Shown: positions 1-7,121 of the stretch, in pieces | Position numbering within the stretch: the first letter of the stretch is position 1 | Layout of the letters: every line of letters starts with the position of its first letter | Source of the DNA: Thermoplasmata archaeon | GTDB taxonomy: Archaea; Thermoplasmatota; Thermoplasmata; Lutacidiplasmatales; UBA184 | NCBI GenBank assembly: GCA_030044475.1 | Contig: JASHVP010000122.1 | Coordinates: 1-15,115 of the forward strand | DNA length: 15,115 bases | Reading direction: 5' to 3' | The notes under the pieces: generated by a model | Told to the model about the DNA's origin: nothing | Database searches by the model: none | Seen by the model: only the letters and a program-made list of their open reading frames with translations | Program-made: the position numbers and the translations under genes

Positions 1-524
1 CTCGTGAAGGCGATCGGGGGAAAGATGTGGACGGTGCCGTTCACATCGGTGCCGACCAGGACTTGCTGGCTCGCATTCGAAAAGTAGTCGATTTGCCAGA
101 ACGGGGCAGTTCCCGAGTTGTAGGACCCGTCGAACAGCGGGAGCGTGCCGTTCCAGAGCGTGAGGCCGTTGAACGCGCCCTGACAACTCGCCAGCACATA
201 GTCATACTCGTCGTACCCCCAGGAGGTCGGGTCCACGGGCACTGGACTCGCAACTCCGTAGATCTGGCTCAGGATCCAGGGTCCGCCGGGCTGCAGGCTC
301 GCCGACGCGTTCACGGCGGCCAATGCCTCATAAAGATTCGGTCCATCGTTCACGACCGAAATCTTGCCTCCCGTCGAACGATGAGTGAACGCATACCCCC
401 CAAGACTGGCGGCTGCGATGACGACTAGGGCGACAACGAGAGCGAAGAAAACGCGTCGACGACGTGAGCTCTCTTCCGTCGTTCCGGAGATGGACGTTTG
501 TGTGGGTGGAAGTGCCTCGGACAT
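1..524 (-). CDS. Membrane-anchored extracytoplasmic protein, partial (C-terminus beyond window)
   Basis: An open frame runs from an ATG at 524-522 on the minus strand to the window edge, giving 174 residues with no stop. The N-terminus is a short polar segment, then four arginines (21-24), then a hydrophobic stretch at about 25-45. This fits a cytoplasmic tail, positive-inside stop and one signal anchor. The rest (46 onward) is outside the cell. It is rich in Gly, Asn, Ser and aromatic residues, with several N-x-S/T sequons (around residues 72, 125, 150 and 162). No family was recognised. It follows another exported protein on the same strand, so this end of the window looks like a surface-protein locus. 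Its base composition is less GC-rich than that of genes to the right. I saw no clear TATA box upstream. Confidence 0.72.
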   Translation of the reverse strand, partial: MSEALPPTQTSISGTTEESSRRRRVFFALVVALVVIAAASLGGYAFTHRSTGGKISVVNDGPNLYEALAAVNASASLQPGGPWILSQIYGVASPVPVDPTSWGYDEYDYVLASCQGAFNGLTLWNGTLPLFDGSYNSGTAPFWQIDYFSNASQQVLVGTDVNGTVHIFPPIAFT

Positions 525-731
525 CTGACGAGCGCGCGCTTCTGACAGGTAAGGGCCCGCGGGTGCTCTTCAGGTACTCCCTTAGGCACGACATCAACCT
601 GCCCCAGTGGCCGATGAGTCGGATTCAGATTGTTCAGACTCGCCGGCGATAGCTCAACAGCCCGAATTTACGCTCGCGTGGGGTTTCCCGAATGGCGGTA
701 ATGAACTCCAGTCAAATCACGCGCTGGGGGG

Positions 732-2417
732 CTACTGAGTTGCGAGACAACTGTAGCGACCCCCTGAGAGGGTTGGTGAAAAGGCCCATATGCCTATGGC
801 ATCCGCAGTCGAACCCGTGGAAGAGCTCGAGCCGCCAACACCGTAAACTGCATAGCAGATGGGTACCGTTGTGCTGTTCCCGTACACGGTCCAGGACAAC
901 GTGTTCGAGACCGTGTACGTGCTAGTCTGCGACCATTGATCTGTGACCACAGTAGTGCTGAGGTCCACCCCGTAGATCGAGACTCCGACGTCGACAGAGA
1001 ATCCTTTGACCAGTCCAGTTACGGTGGATTTCGAACTGACGGTAATGGCCCCGGAGGCGGAAGAATTGACATAGACGGGCCGCCCTTGACTACCGTCTTC
1101 GTAACCCCACGAGTAAATGGGGTAAATGCTGGTGTTCGAAGCCGCGTCCGAGGCAGTTATATTGTCACCACTCGGCCAAGTCGAAGGTTGATTCACAGGA
1201 GGTTGCTCAGCGGCGTAGTATGACTCGGTCGTCAAATAGGCCAGACGGTCCATTGCGTCAAAAAGCACGGTCCCGCTCTCCCAGAGATTCTCTGTCACGA
1301 CGAGATTATGACCGGTTGCAGACCAGCTGCTACTCGAGCCGATTGTGTTGTAAGCGTCGCTACAGCCGTTGAAGACCCACAGCGCTGACCAGCAGTGGCT
1401 CGAACTCGTGGTATATGTGGATCCGCTAGTGAAGGTAATCAGACTGTTCGGAAAGTCACTCCCGGAAACCGCGTTGCTATAGTCCTGGACTTGAACCACA
1501 TTGTACTTCACGAAGTTACTCGCCAACACGAAAGCAACGTTCTGCGGAGCCCAAATCGCCAGCGACTCATTCCACTGCCCGGGCCAATTTTGGAGATTAT
1601 TGTAGTTGCCGGGGTTTTGATAGTTGATCACCTCGACTACGAGCGGTGCTTTCTCCGGGATACAAAGAAGAGGAGCATAGCTCGTCGACCAAACCAGAAT
1701 CGAGAAGCTCCCGTCCGAAGCCCACGTCCAGATCGGATTGCTCACGACAAGGTCTGGATTCACGCACGTAACCTCCATCGGGGTGTCTCCCGATGGAGAC
1801 GCTCCGCTCGAGTTCGTGATCGTCCCGTTTATCCACTCTGGTGGATAGTTCGGGTTGTTGACCGGCCAGGTCGAAGTCGTGAACGACCCTGAATAGGTCG
1901 TCCCGAGTGTGCACACCGCGCCAACCTTTGCGTTGGGAACCACGATCTCGAAGTAGTATGTCGTCTCGGGTTCGAGGTAATTCAGGTAGACGGAGAAAGA
2001 GGTAGAGCTGCTAGACGCGGTCTGAGAAAACGGGTACGGATTGGATGAGTTTCCCCAATCGAAGGTCGCCGCCACGACGTAGGTCTCTGTCCATTTCGTC
2101 GTGTCATTTGTCGCGGTCGCGGAGGACGAGACTCCTGATATTGAGTTCTGAACCGTAAGGCACTGGGACTGCGATCCCGCAGAGGCTACCGGAGAGCCGA
2201 TGGCGACCATCATGGAACCGCACAGCAGAATGATCGCCGCGCTAACCGGAAAAAGTCGGAAGCGGTACCGTGCGTGATGTTTGGGCCGACTCGGCACGGT
2301 ACGATGGGAGTCGCAAGAATGATCTCCGAGGGTCGTGTGGGGCGCGTCCGGCCAGTCAGACTTCACGTCGAATGATCTAAGCGCAGAGCCGGTCGCCGAT
2401 GTCGAAGGGGGCGACAT
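732..2417 (-). CDS. Large secreted protein with fibronectin-III-like segment
   Basis: The 561-residue product has a hydrophobic signal segment at about 56-80 ending in an Ala-Ser-Ala type cleavage site. It is then rich in Ser, Thr, Asn, Tyr and Trp and looks all-beta. Residues 85-182 resemble a fibronectin type III domain, including the hallmark YLEPETTYYFEIVV (147-160). No C-terminal membrane anchor and no catalytic motif were recognised, so an adhesion, binding or surface-layer role is only inferred. The start is uncertain because the ATG at 2417 puts 55 residues before the signal. A GTG at 2297 would give a normal signal-peptide length. A TATA-like sequence about 23 bp upstream of 2417 would instead fit a leaderless ATG. 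Codon and base use is much less GC-rich than in genes beyond 2812. Confidence 0.8.
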   Translation of the reverse strand: MSPPSTSATGSALRSFDVKSDWPDAPHTTLGDHSCDSHRTVPSRPKHHARYRFRLFPVSAAIILLCGSMMVAIGSPVASAGSQSQCLTVQNSISGVSSSATATNDTTKWTETYVVAATFDWGNSSNPYPFSQTASSSSTSFSVYLNYLEPETTYYFEIVVPNAKVGAVCTLGTTYSGSFTTSTWPVNNPNYPPEWINGTITNSSGASPSGDTPMEVTCVNPDLVVSNPIWTWASDGSFSILVWSTSYAPLLCIPEKAPLVVEVINYQNPGNYNNLQNWPGQWNESLAIWAPQNVAFVLASNFVKYNVVQVQDYSNAVSGSDFPNSLITFTSGSTYTTSSSHCWSALWVFNGCSDAYNTIGSSSSWSATGHNLVVTENLWESGTVLFDAMDRLAYLTTESYYAAEQPPVNQPSTWPSGDNITASDAASNTSIYPIYSWGYEDGSQGRPVYVNSSASGAITVSSKSTVTGLVKGFSVDVGVSIYGVDLSTTVVTDQWSQTSTYTVSNTLSWTVYGNSTTVPICYAVYGVGGSSSSTGSTADAIGIWAFSPTLSGGRYSCLATQ

Positions 2418-2435
2418 ATGCGGGAGAGGTCACGA

Positions 2436-2444
2436 TGATATATC
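2436..2444 (-). promoter_or_regulatory. TATA-like box before the secreted protein gene
   Basis: The minus strand reads GATATATCA here, centred about 23 bp upstream of the ATG at 2417. Archaeal TATA boxes lie about 26 bp before the transcription start, so this would give a nearly leaderless mRNA. The rest of 2418-2740, a 323-bp gap, holds no convincing gene. It has small hairpins (2670-2683 and 2701-2711), a GACTC/GAGTC inverted repeat near 2612-2626, and a degenerate T-arm copy. Confidence 0.35.
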
Positions 2445-2717
2445 AGTCCCACTTTTCCGATGGTTGTGAGAGTTGTTTAAGGACGACCGTTGTAAATTCC
2501 CGAACTCGTCGGCGGGCCCCCGGAGCAGTTTACTCCACGTCTGCCAAATCCGAGCGGGGCTACCCCGATTTTCGAGTGGATCGGGTATCTTTACCGCCGG
2601 GGTGAGGCCCGGACTCGAATTGAGTCATTTCGGCTCCCGGCGGAGGAAACGTAACGCCCCAAGAAGTAACCCCGGAACCGGGGACTAACTCGGCCATCGA
2701 GGGGTAGCCCCTACATA

Positions 2718-2735
2718 GGGATTCGGAACCCCCGA
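2718..2735 (-). repeat. Degenerate copy of the tRNA-Ala T-arm (possible att remnant)
   Basis: On the plus strand, positions 2718-2735 read GGGATTCGGAACCCCCGA. The T-arm of the adjacent tRNA-Ala at 2751-2767 reads GGGATTTGAACCCCCGA. The two differ by one substitution and one inserted base and lie in the same orientation. The copy is just beyond the 3' end of the tRNA, on the side of the low-GC region. Integrases often use tRNA 3' ends as attachment sites and leave partial duplications. No integrase gene is visible, and chance similarity of a GC-rich hairpin cannot be excluded. Confidence 0.4.
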
Positions 2736-2740
2736 GGGAA

Positions 2741-2812
2741 TGGACACGGGGGGATTTGAACCCCCGACCTCTGCTTTGCGAAAGCAGCGATCTTCCGCTG
2801 ATCTACGTGCCC
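2741..2812 (-). tRNA. tRNA-Ala (anticodon CGC)
   Basis: The minus strand folds into a complete 72-nt cloverleaf without an intron. The acceptor GGGCACG pairs with CGTGTCC and includes the G3-U70 wobble that identifies alanine tRNAs. The anticodon stem is CTGCT/AGCAG and the loop TTCGCAA gives anticodon CGC, reading GCG. The T-stem GGGGG/CCCCC closes a TTCAAAT loop, and the discriminator is A. The CCA end is not encoded. Its regular structure contrasts with the interrupted tRNAs at 6964-7245. Confidence 0.96.
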
Positions 2813-2838
2813 ACCCGGGGCGGGGGAGCGGTTTGGCT

Positions 2839-2845
2839 GCTTAAC
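2839..2845 (-). promoter_or_regulatory. Candidate TATA box for tRNA-Ala
   Basis: The minus strand reads GTTAAGC about 30 bp before the mature 5' end of tRNA-Ala. This spacing would leave a short leader for RNase P. The match to the archaeal TATA consensus is only partial. Confidence 0.3.
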
Positions 2846-2869
2846 GGCTTTGGAAATCCCGGGGGCGGG

Positions 2870-3430
2870 TCACGCCGGACGGGTAAGGACGCGAGTGTAC
2901 CGGACCAGCTCGACGAGGTGGTTCGCGAGGAACGATCGGACCTTCTCGTCCGTGAGCCGTCCCTGCGCGTCGAACTTGTCCGCGGCGAACGACACGATGA
3001 CCTCCGGACGGTTGATCGGGAACAGGTTCAGGAAGACCATCGTCTGGCGGAGCTCGTATTGCGCCCGGGCGCCTCCGACCTGGCCGATGGATGCGCTCAG
3101 GATGCCGGCCGGCTTTCCGTTCCAGGAGTTGTCGGGATACGGGCGGGAGATCCAGTCGATCGCGTTCTTCTCGGCGGCGGAGAGGCCGTAGTTGTGCTCG
3201 TTCACGGAGAATAGCACGGCGTCCGCTCGCTTCACCAGCTCCTTCGCCCGCCGCACCGGCTCCGGGAGCGGGGACTCCTCGTCCTGGTTGAACACGGGGA
3301 ACCCCCGGATGTCGACGAGATCGACATGGCTCCCCGGAGGCGCGAGCTCCTGGGCCGCGAGTAGGAGCCCGCGGCTGTACGCGTTCTTCCGAAGGCTCCC
3401 CGGGATCCCCGCGATCGTCAGGTCGGGCAT
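2870..3430 (-). CDS. NADPH-dependent FMN reductase family protein
   Basis: The 186-residue protein has a flavodoxin-like fold of the SsuE/ChrR/azoreductase group. These proteins use NAD(P)H to reduce FMN, or substrates such as quinones, chromate or azo dyes. The FMN phosphate loop is GSLRKNAYSR (11-20). The second hallmark is EHNYGLSAAEKNAIDW (78-93), the counterpart of the usual PEYN...LKNAIDW motif but with EHNY in place of PEYN. SIGQVGGAR (114-122) matches the third flavin-contact loop. Length is normal for the family. The ATG start is supported by a TATA-like box about 33 bp upstream, leaving a very short leader. It stands alone between tRNA-Ala and the ABC genes. The true electron acceptor cannot be told from sequence. 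Confidence 0.9.
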   Translation of the reverse strand: MPDLTIAGIPGSLRKNAYSRGLLLAAQELAPPGSHVDLVDIRGFPVFNQDEESPLPEPVRRAKELVKRADAVLFSVNEHNYGLSAAEKNAIDWISRPYPDNSWNGKPAGILSASIGQVGGARAQYELRQTMVFLNLFPINRPEVIVSFAADKFDAQGRLTDEKVRSFLANHLVELVRYTRVLTRPA

Positions 3431-3459
3431 GGTCGCGCGTCGACCACCGGCCGAACGCC

Positions 3460-3466
3460 ATTTAGA
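3460..3466 (-). promoter_or_regulatory. TATA box of the FMN reductase gene
   Basis: The minus strand reads TCTAAAT, centred about 33 bp before the ATG at 3430. It predicts transcription starting near 3437 and a leader of only a few bases. Confidence 0.45.
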
Positions 3467-3506
3467 GGAGCGGCTACCCGAGGGCTACCTGGGGAAGTAC
3501 GGCGGG

Positions 3507-4139
3507 TCAGGCCGCCGCCGGCACGACCCCCGCTCCCCGGGTCTCGGGCGGCGGTGGGTTCGACTTCCGCGCGCTCCCCGGCGGGCCCGGCGGCGTCGCG
3601 CCCGTGGTCGGCGGGGTCCGGCCACTTCCGCTTCGGGACGACGCAGCCGGTTTCGACAGGATCAGTCGGTGCGCCTCCGCGTCGTAGCGGAACAGCTCGG
3701 CGTACCGGCCCCAGTTGACGATGTTCTGGACCGCCTCGTCGGCCGGCGCGGTCGTCAGCGAGACGATCTGCGCGAGGTCCTCGTCGGAGAGCTGGTGGTT
3801 CGGCGCGCTCTCGAGCGCCCGCACGATCGTCTTGAAGAGCGTCGTCCGCCGGAGCTGCTCCCGCAGGATCGACTTGCGCTCGCGGATGGATCCGGCGACG
3901 AGCTTCTGGCCGAGCTCGGTGAACGACGCGCGCCCGTCGGTCACCTTCACCAGCTGCAGGAGCTCAGCGTACTCGAGCGAGGGGAAGATCTCGTCGATCT
4001 CGAGGTCGAGGTCGTCCGCCAGGCGGGCGACGTCCTCCGAGCCCTTGTGGCCGTTCAACAGCACCAGGAGCCCCAGCAGCTCGGTCGGGCTCGACTTCGG
4101 AAAGATCGTCGGCACGGTGGCGTCGCTCGACTCCCCCAC
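3507..4139 (-). CDS. Stand-alone ABC-ATPase-associated C-terminal domain protein
   Basis: Residues 18-162 match the AAA-associated domain normally fused to the C-terminus of NitT/TauT-type ABC ATPases. It starts PTELLGLLVLLNG, continues with RERKSILREQLRR (86-98), and ends at WGRYAELFRYD (143-153). Here it is its own gene, 25 bp after the ATPase stop. The ATPase lacks this domain, so the two probably work together as one nucleotide-binding subunit. The domain is thought to be a winged-helix-like regulatory module. The tail (165-210) is Pro/Gly/Ser-rich and probably disordered. The frame opens with GTG at 4139. The TATA box at 4150-4155 is only 14 bp from it, so GTG at 4115 (residue 9) is the likelier start if that promoter is used. 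Confidence 0.82.
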   Translation of the reverse strand: MGESSDATVPTIFPKSSPTELLGLLVLLNGHKGSEDVARLADDLDLEIDEIFPSLEYAELLQLVKVTDGRASFTELGQKLVAGSIRERKSILREQLRRTTLFKTIVRALESAPNHQLSDEDLAQIVSLTTAPADEAVQNIVNWGRYAELFRYDAEAHRLILSKPAASSRSGSGRTPPTTGATPPGPPGSARKSNPPPPETRGAGVVPAAA

Positions 4140-4149
4140 GCCCGTCGGG

Positions 4150-4155
4150 TATAAA
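4150..4155 (-). promoter_or_regulatory. TATA box between the ABC ATPase and associated-domain genes
   Basis: The minus strand reads TTTATA inside the 25-bp gap after the ATPase stop codon. It predicts a start near 4126, which lies inside the longest reading frame. This suggests the associated-domain gene can be transcribed apart from the transporter genes, and that its true start is downstream of 4139. Confidence 0.45.
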
Positions 4156-4164
4156 CCTTCGAAT

Positions 4165-4968
4165 TCAAGAGGCGGACCGCCCGTCGGCGCCGGACGGCGG
4201 CGGGAGCGGCGCGCCTCCCTGGGTGATGAGCGAGTAGATCCGGTCCGTGAGGTCGTAGAACGGGCCCGACTTCCGATCCCGGGGCCGGGGCAGGTCGACG
4301 TCGATCGTCTCCAGGACGTGCCCGGGCCGCCGGGAGAGCACGATCACCCGGTCGGCGAGCTGGATCGCCTCCTCGATGTTGTGGGTCACCAGGATCACCG
4401 CTTCCGGCGGCAGGGCCGGGTCGCGCCAGAGCTGGAGGATCTCCTCCCGCAGGCTCTCCGCCGTCAGCGCGTCGAGCGCGCTGAACGGCTCGTCCATCAG
4501 GAGCACCGCCGGCTCGACGGCGAGCGCGCGGGCGAGCCCGACGCGCTGGCGCATCCCGCCGGAGAGCTCGCGGGGGTACGCCTCCTGGAAGCCGTCGAGC
4601 CCCGTGACGGAGATGTACCGCTCGACCTGGCTGCCGATCTTCTCCTTCGGCCACTCGAGCGCCTCGAGCCCGAAGGCGACGTTCTGCGAGACCGTGAGCC
4701 AGGGGTAGAGCGCGAAGCTCTGGAAGACCATCGCCATCTGGGTGCAGACCCCCGCGACCGGCTGGCCCCGGAAGCTGATCGCGCCCGCGGTCGGCCGGTC
4801 GAGCCCCTGGATCAGCCGCAAGAGGGTCGACTTGCCGCACCCCGAGGGGCCGACGATCGCGAGGAAATCGGAGTCCTTCACCTCGAAGGTGATGTCCTGC
4901 ATAATGGCGATCGAGCCGTGGCGCGAGGCGAAGCTCTTGTCGACGTGCTCGACGCGGATCAGGGCCAT
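4165..4968 (-). CDS. ABC transporter ATP-binding protein, NitT/TauT family
   Basis: The 267-residue protein is a complete ABC ATPase that would power import from the cytoplasmic face of the membrane. Walker A is GPSGCGKST (40-48), the Q-loop glutamine is Q83, the signature is LSGGM (135-139), Walker B is VLLMDE (155-160), and the H-loop histidine is H196. The closest family is the nitrate/sulfonate/taurine type (SsuB/TauB/NrtD). The substrate cannot be assigned, since these families also move pyrimidine precursors, bicarbonate and metal ligands. The protein stops soon after RDRKSGPFYDLTDRIYSLIT (230-249), where homologues often run on into the associated domain encoded next door. The ATG is 39 bp after the permease stop with a weak GGTGGGA ahead. 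Confidence 0.94.
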   Translation of the reverse strand: MALIRVEHVDKSFASRHGSIAIMQDITFEVKDSDFLAIVGPSGCGKSTLLRLIQGLDRPTAGAISFRGQPVAGVCTQMAMVFQSFALYPWLTVSQNVAFGLEALEWPKEKIGSQVERYISVTGLDGFQEAYPRELSGGMRQRVGLARALAVEPAVLLMDEPFSALDALTAESLREEILQLWRDPALPPEAVILVTHNIEEAIQLADRVIVLSRRPGHVLETIDVDLPRPRDRKSGPFYDLTDRIYSLITQGGAPLPPPSGADGRSAS

Positions 4969-5007
4969 CGTCCCACCGTCCCGCCGTCGGCCGCCCGGTG
5001 CCGCCGT

Positions 5008-6819
5008 TCAGTCGTACCGGAACTGCTCGGCGGCCCGCCGGTAGAGCGGCTTCCACAAAAGCTCGTTGATGGCGATGACGGTGGCGACGAGCGCGAACAG
5101 CGCGGCGACCATGAGCGGATAGCCGGCCGGCGCCCGCGCGTAGCCGATGTCGATCATCTGGCCGACCCCGAGCACGCTGAGCGACTGGTGGGCGCCGACC
5201 TGGAGGTACTCGGCGACGATCAGCGTGTTCCATCCCCCGCCGAAGGCGGTGATGGAGCCGGTGACGAGGGCCGGGAAGATCCCCGGGAACAGCACGCGCC
5301 GGAAGAACTGCCGTCCCTTGAGCCCGTACGACCGCGCCGCCTCTTCGAGGTCCGGGGGGAGGGACCGGACCCCCGAGAGGAGGTTGAAGAACAGGTACCA
5401 GAGCATCCCGGTGAGCAGCATCAGCACCGCCGCCCCGTTCGGGCTCAGGTACGGGACGAGGACGAAGATGATCACCGGGAACAGGGCGGTCGCCGGGAAC
5501 GAGGCGATCACCTCGATGATGGGCAGGCCGACGCGCGACGCGCGGGGACGGCGGGCGACGAAGACGGCGAGCGGCAGCGCGATGGCGAGGCAGATCGCGT
5601 ACGCGCCGGCGACGCGGGCGGTCGAAGCGGCGACGGCGAACGGCACCAGCAGGAGGTCGCCGCGGACCCACGGGGCGATCGGGCCGGTGAAGATGTGGAA
5701 CACCGCGACGGTGATGGCGATCACGATCAGCCAGACGCTCACGAGGATCGCACCGAGCGCGACGTAGTAGAACGCCGATCGCTGGAAGGCGGTCGGTTTG
5801 CGGACGGGGCGGACCGTGATCGCCGCCAGCTGAACGAGGGGCGTGGTCACCCGGGAGACCCCGGACCGGACGCCGCGTGTGACGTAGGCGGCGGCGCGAC
5901 GGAACCGACCGCTCGGGTCGCGGTTCGGCCCGGCGACCTCTCCTTCGCCGCTCGGGGAGGTGTCGTACCGGAACCGCTCGGCCCATCGCCCCAGCGGCCG
6001 CCAGACCGCGAAGTCGAGCAGGGCAATCACGAGGACGAGCATCAGGAGCCCGGCGACGAACTTCTCGCCGTTCCCGGCGCTGGCGGCGAACGAGAGGTAG
6101 CTGCCGATCCCGGGCAGGGCGTGGGAGTTCGTGGTGAAGATCTCCGCTTCGACGAGGAAGAACCAGCCGCCGGTCCACGAGAGCACGGAGTTGTAGACGA
6201 GGCGGTTCACGGTCGCCGGAAAGAGGACGCGCTGGAACCGCTTCCATCCCCGGACGCCGAACGTGTCGGCGGCCTCGCGCAGCTCGGACGGGAGGGTCTT
6301 CAGGGACTCGTACACCCCGAAGACCATGTTCCAGGCCATCGAGGTGAAGATCAGGAACACGGAGGCGATGTTCGGACCGAGCCACGAGCCGGGGCCGGTC
6401 AAGTTGACGAAGAAGACGATCGCGACTGGGAAGAATCCGAGGATCGGGACCGACTGCAGGATGTCGAGGACGGGGATCATCACCCGCTCGCCGGTCGGGC
6501 GGGAGGCGGCGTAGTACCCGTAGGCGAGCGCGAAGCCGAGGGACGCCGCGTACGCGGCCAGCATCCGCAGGAACGAGTACGAGACGTCGACGGCCGCGGT
6601 CGGGAGATACGGGAGCAGCCCGGTGAACGAGAGGCCGAGCGTCGTCGCCCCGGCGACCCCGACGAGGACCGGGATCGCGAGGTAGAGGGCGACGGAGCGG
6701 CCCGCCGACGGCATCGAGGCCGCCGACGGACCGCGCGTCGTCCGGGCCGTGGGGCTACCGCCCGAGGACGGCCGGTCGCCGTTCTCGATGCCCGCCCGGT
6801 CGTCCCATGTGCCAGCCAT
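5008..6819 (-). CDS. ABC transporter permease, two fused permease domains
   Basis: The 603-residue membrane protein contains two tandem binding-protein-dependent permease domains, so one chain can form the whole channel. The first spans about residues 40-286, the second about 345-603. Each has several hydrophobic helices and an EAA coupling loop: EAADTFGVRGWKRFQRVLFP (182-201) and EEAARSYGLKGRQFFRRVLF (492-511). Each half ends alike, WRPL...AERFRYD (273-286) and WKPL...AEQFRYD (589-603), showing internal duplication. The reading frame stays open upstream to 6939, but the ATG at 6819 is preferred. It has GGGAGGT just before it and a TATA-like box 43 bp upstream, and a longer start would overlap the tRNA-Gln promoter. 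The ATPase follows 39 bp later. No substrate-binding protein is in the window. Confidence 0.93.
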   Translation of the reverse strand: MAGTWDDRAGIENGDRPSSGGSPTARTTRGPSAASMPSAGRSVALYLAIPVLVGVAGATTLGLSFTGLLPYLPTAAVDVSYSFLRMLAAYAASLGFALAYGYYAASRPTGERVMIPVLDILQSVPILGFFPVAIVFFVNLTGPGSWLGPNIASVFLIFTSMAWNMVFGVYESLKTLPSELREAADTFGVRGWKRFQRVLFPATVNRLVYNSVLSWTGGWFFLVEAEIFTTNSHALPGIGSYLSFAASAGNGEKFVAGLLMLVLVIALLDFAVWRPLGRWAERFRYDTSPSGEGEVAGPNRDPSGRFRRAAAYVTRGVRSGVSRVTTPLVQLAAITVRPVRKPTAFQRSAFYYVALGAILVSVWLIVIAITVAVFHIFTGPIAPWVRGDLLLVPFAVAASTARVAGAYAICLAIALPLAVFVARRPRASRVGLPIIEVIASFPATALFPVIIFVLVPYLSPNGAAVLMLLTGMLWYLFFNLLSGVRSLPPDLEEAARSYGLKGRQFFRRVLFPGIFPALVTGSITAFGGGWNTLIVAEYLQVGAHQSLSVLGVGQMIDIGYARAPAGYPLMVAALFALVATVIAINELLWKPLYRRAAEQFRYD

Positions 6820-6822
6820 GCG

Positions 6823-6829
6823 ACCTCCC
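6823..6829 (-). promoter_or_regulatory. Ribosome binding site that fixes the permease start
   Basis: The minus strand reads GGGAGGT three bases before the ATG at 6819. It is the best Shine-Dalgarno match in the window and argues against the upstream in-frame TTG at 6939. Confidence 0.7.
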
Positions 6830-6859
6830 GGGCATGGACGTGCGGCGGACCGTCTCGGG

Positions 6860-6865
6860 ATATTT
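6860..6865 (-). promoter_or_regulatory. TATA-like box of the ABC transporter operon
   Basis: The minus strand reads AAATAT about 43 bp before the permease ATG. It predicts transcription from near 6837, leaving room for the ribosome binding site. The divergent tRNA promoter lies about 70 bp away. Confidence 0.45.
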
Positions 6866-6931
6866 GTGCGGTGTGGTCGAGTGGACGACGGGCGGCCGCC
6901 GGCCGGTCGTCGCGTTCGGACGGCGACAATG

Positions 6932-6937
6932 TTTATC
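6932..6937 (+). promoter_or_regulatory. TATA box of the tRNA-Gln/tRNA-Leu unit
   Basis: TTTATC is centred about 29 bp before the mature 5' end of tRNA-Gln, the right distance for a start just ahead of the tRNA. No similar A/T-rich box lies in the 27 bp between the two tRNAs, so both are probably made as one transcript. Confidence 0.6.
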
Positions 6938-6963
6938 AACGCCGCCGGGCTCCGAGCGGCCGT

Positions 6964-7070
6964 AGCCCCGTGGTGTAGTGGCCAATCATGCGAGACTCTG
7001 GATCTCGCGACGCAGGTTCGAACGCCGCGGGGGTCCGCGCTCCCGTCGGCCGAAACTCCTGCCGGGGCTA
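6964..7070 (+). tRNA. tRNA-Gln (anticodon CTG) with a T-loop intron
   Basis: The acceptor AGCCCCG (6964-6970) pairs perfectly with CGGGGCT (7063-7069), and the discriminator is A7070. The anticodon stem is CGAGA/TCTCG (6991-6995, 7003-7007), and loop CTCTGGA gives anticodon CTG, reading CAG. The T-stem GCAGG (7012-7016) pairs with CCTGC (7058-7062), but 41 bases lie between them instead of 7. Removing 7023-7056 restores a normal loop, TTCGAAT, and a 73-nt mature tRNA. The intron ends sit in a regular BHB splice motif. It is the first gene of a two-tRNA unit and lies back-to-back with the ABC transporter operon. Confidence 0.93.
7023..7056 (+). other. Non-canonical tRNA intron at position 59/60 of tRNA-Gln (34 nt)
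   Basis: The precursor folds as an ideal 3-4-3 bulge-helix-bulge. The outer helix is the T-stem GCAGG/CCTGC. The 3' bulge is ACT (7055-7057), the central helix TTCG/CGAA (7017-7020 with 7051-7054), and the 5' bulge AAC (7021-7023). The inner helix is GCCG/CGGC (7024-7027 with 7047-7050), topped by GGGGG/CTCCC. Cutting AA^C and AC^T, as archaeal splicing endonuclease does, joins A59 to T60. Shifting both cuts by one base would leave C60 instead of T60. Confidence 0.88.
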
Positions 7071-7121
7071 CTCCGCGGACCCGAACGCGCCCCGTGTGCG
7101 GGGGTGCTCCAGCTCGGCCAA

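Noticed and set aside
27..428. Plus-strand open frame of 133 codons at the left edge
   Set aside because: It is antisense to the minus-strand membrane-anchored protein, which has a clear anchor, sequons and an uninterrupted frame to the window edge.
2670..2711. Two small GC-rich hairpins as terminators for tRNA-Ala
   Set aside because: Archaeal termination relies on T-rich tracts rather than stem-loops, and no T tract follows either hairpin.
6820..6939. Forty-codon upstream extension of the ABC permease to a TTG at 6939
   Set aside because: It would overlap the tRNA-Gln promoter and pass over a TATA-like box and a strong ribosome binding site, both of which point to ATG 6819. The extension is Arg/Pro-rich with no membrane or family features.
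3715..6978. Very long plus-strand open frame (1087 codons) opposite the ABC transporter genes
   Set aside because: It is Arg/Glu/Asp/Gly-rich low complexity without recognisable domains, lies antisense to well-supported ABC genes, and is explained by the lack of stop codons in GC-rich DNA.
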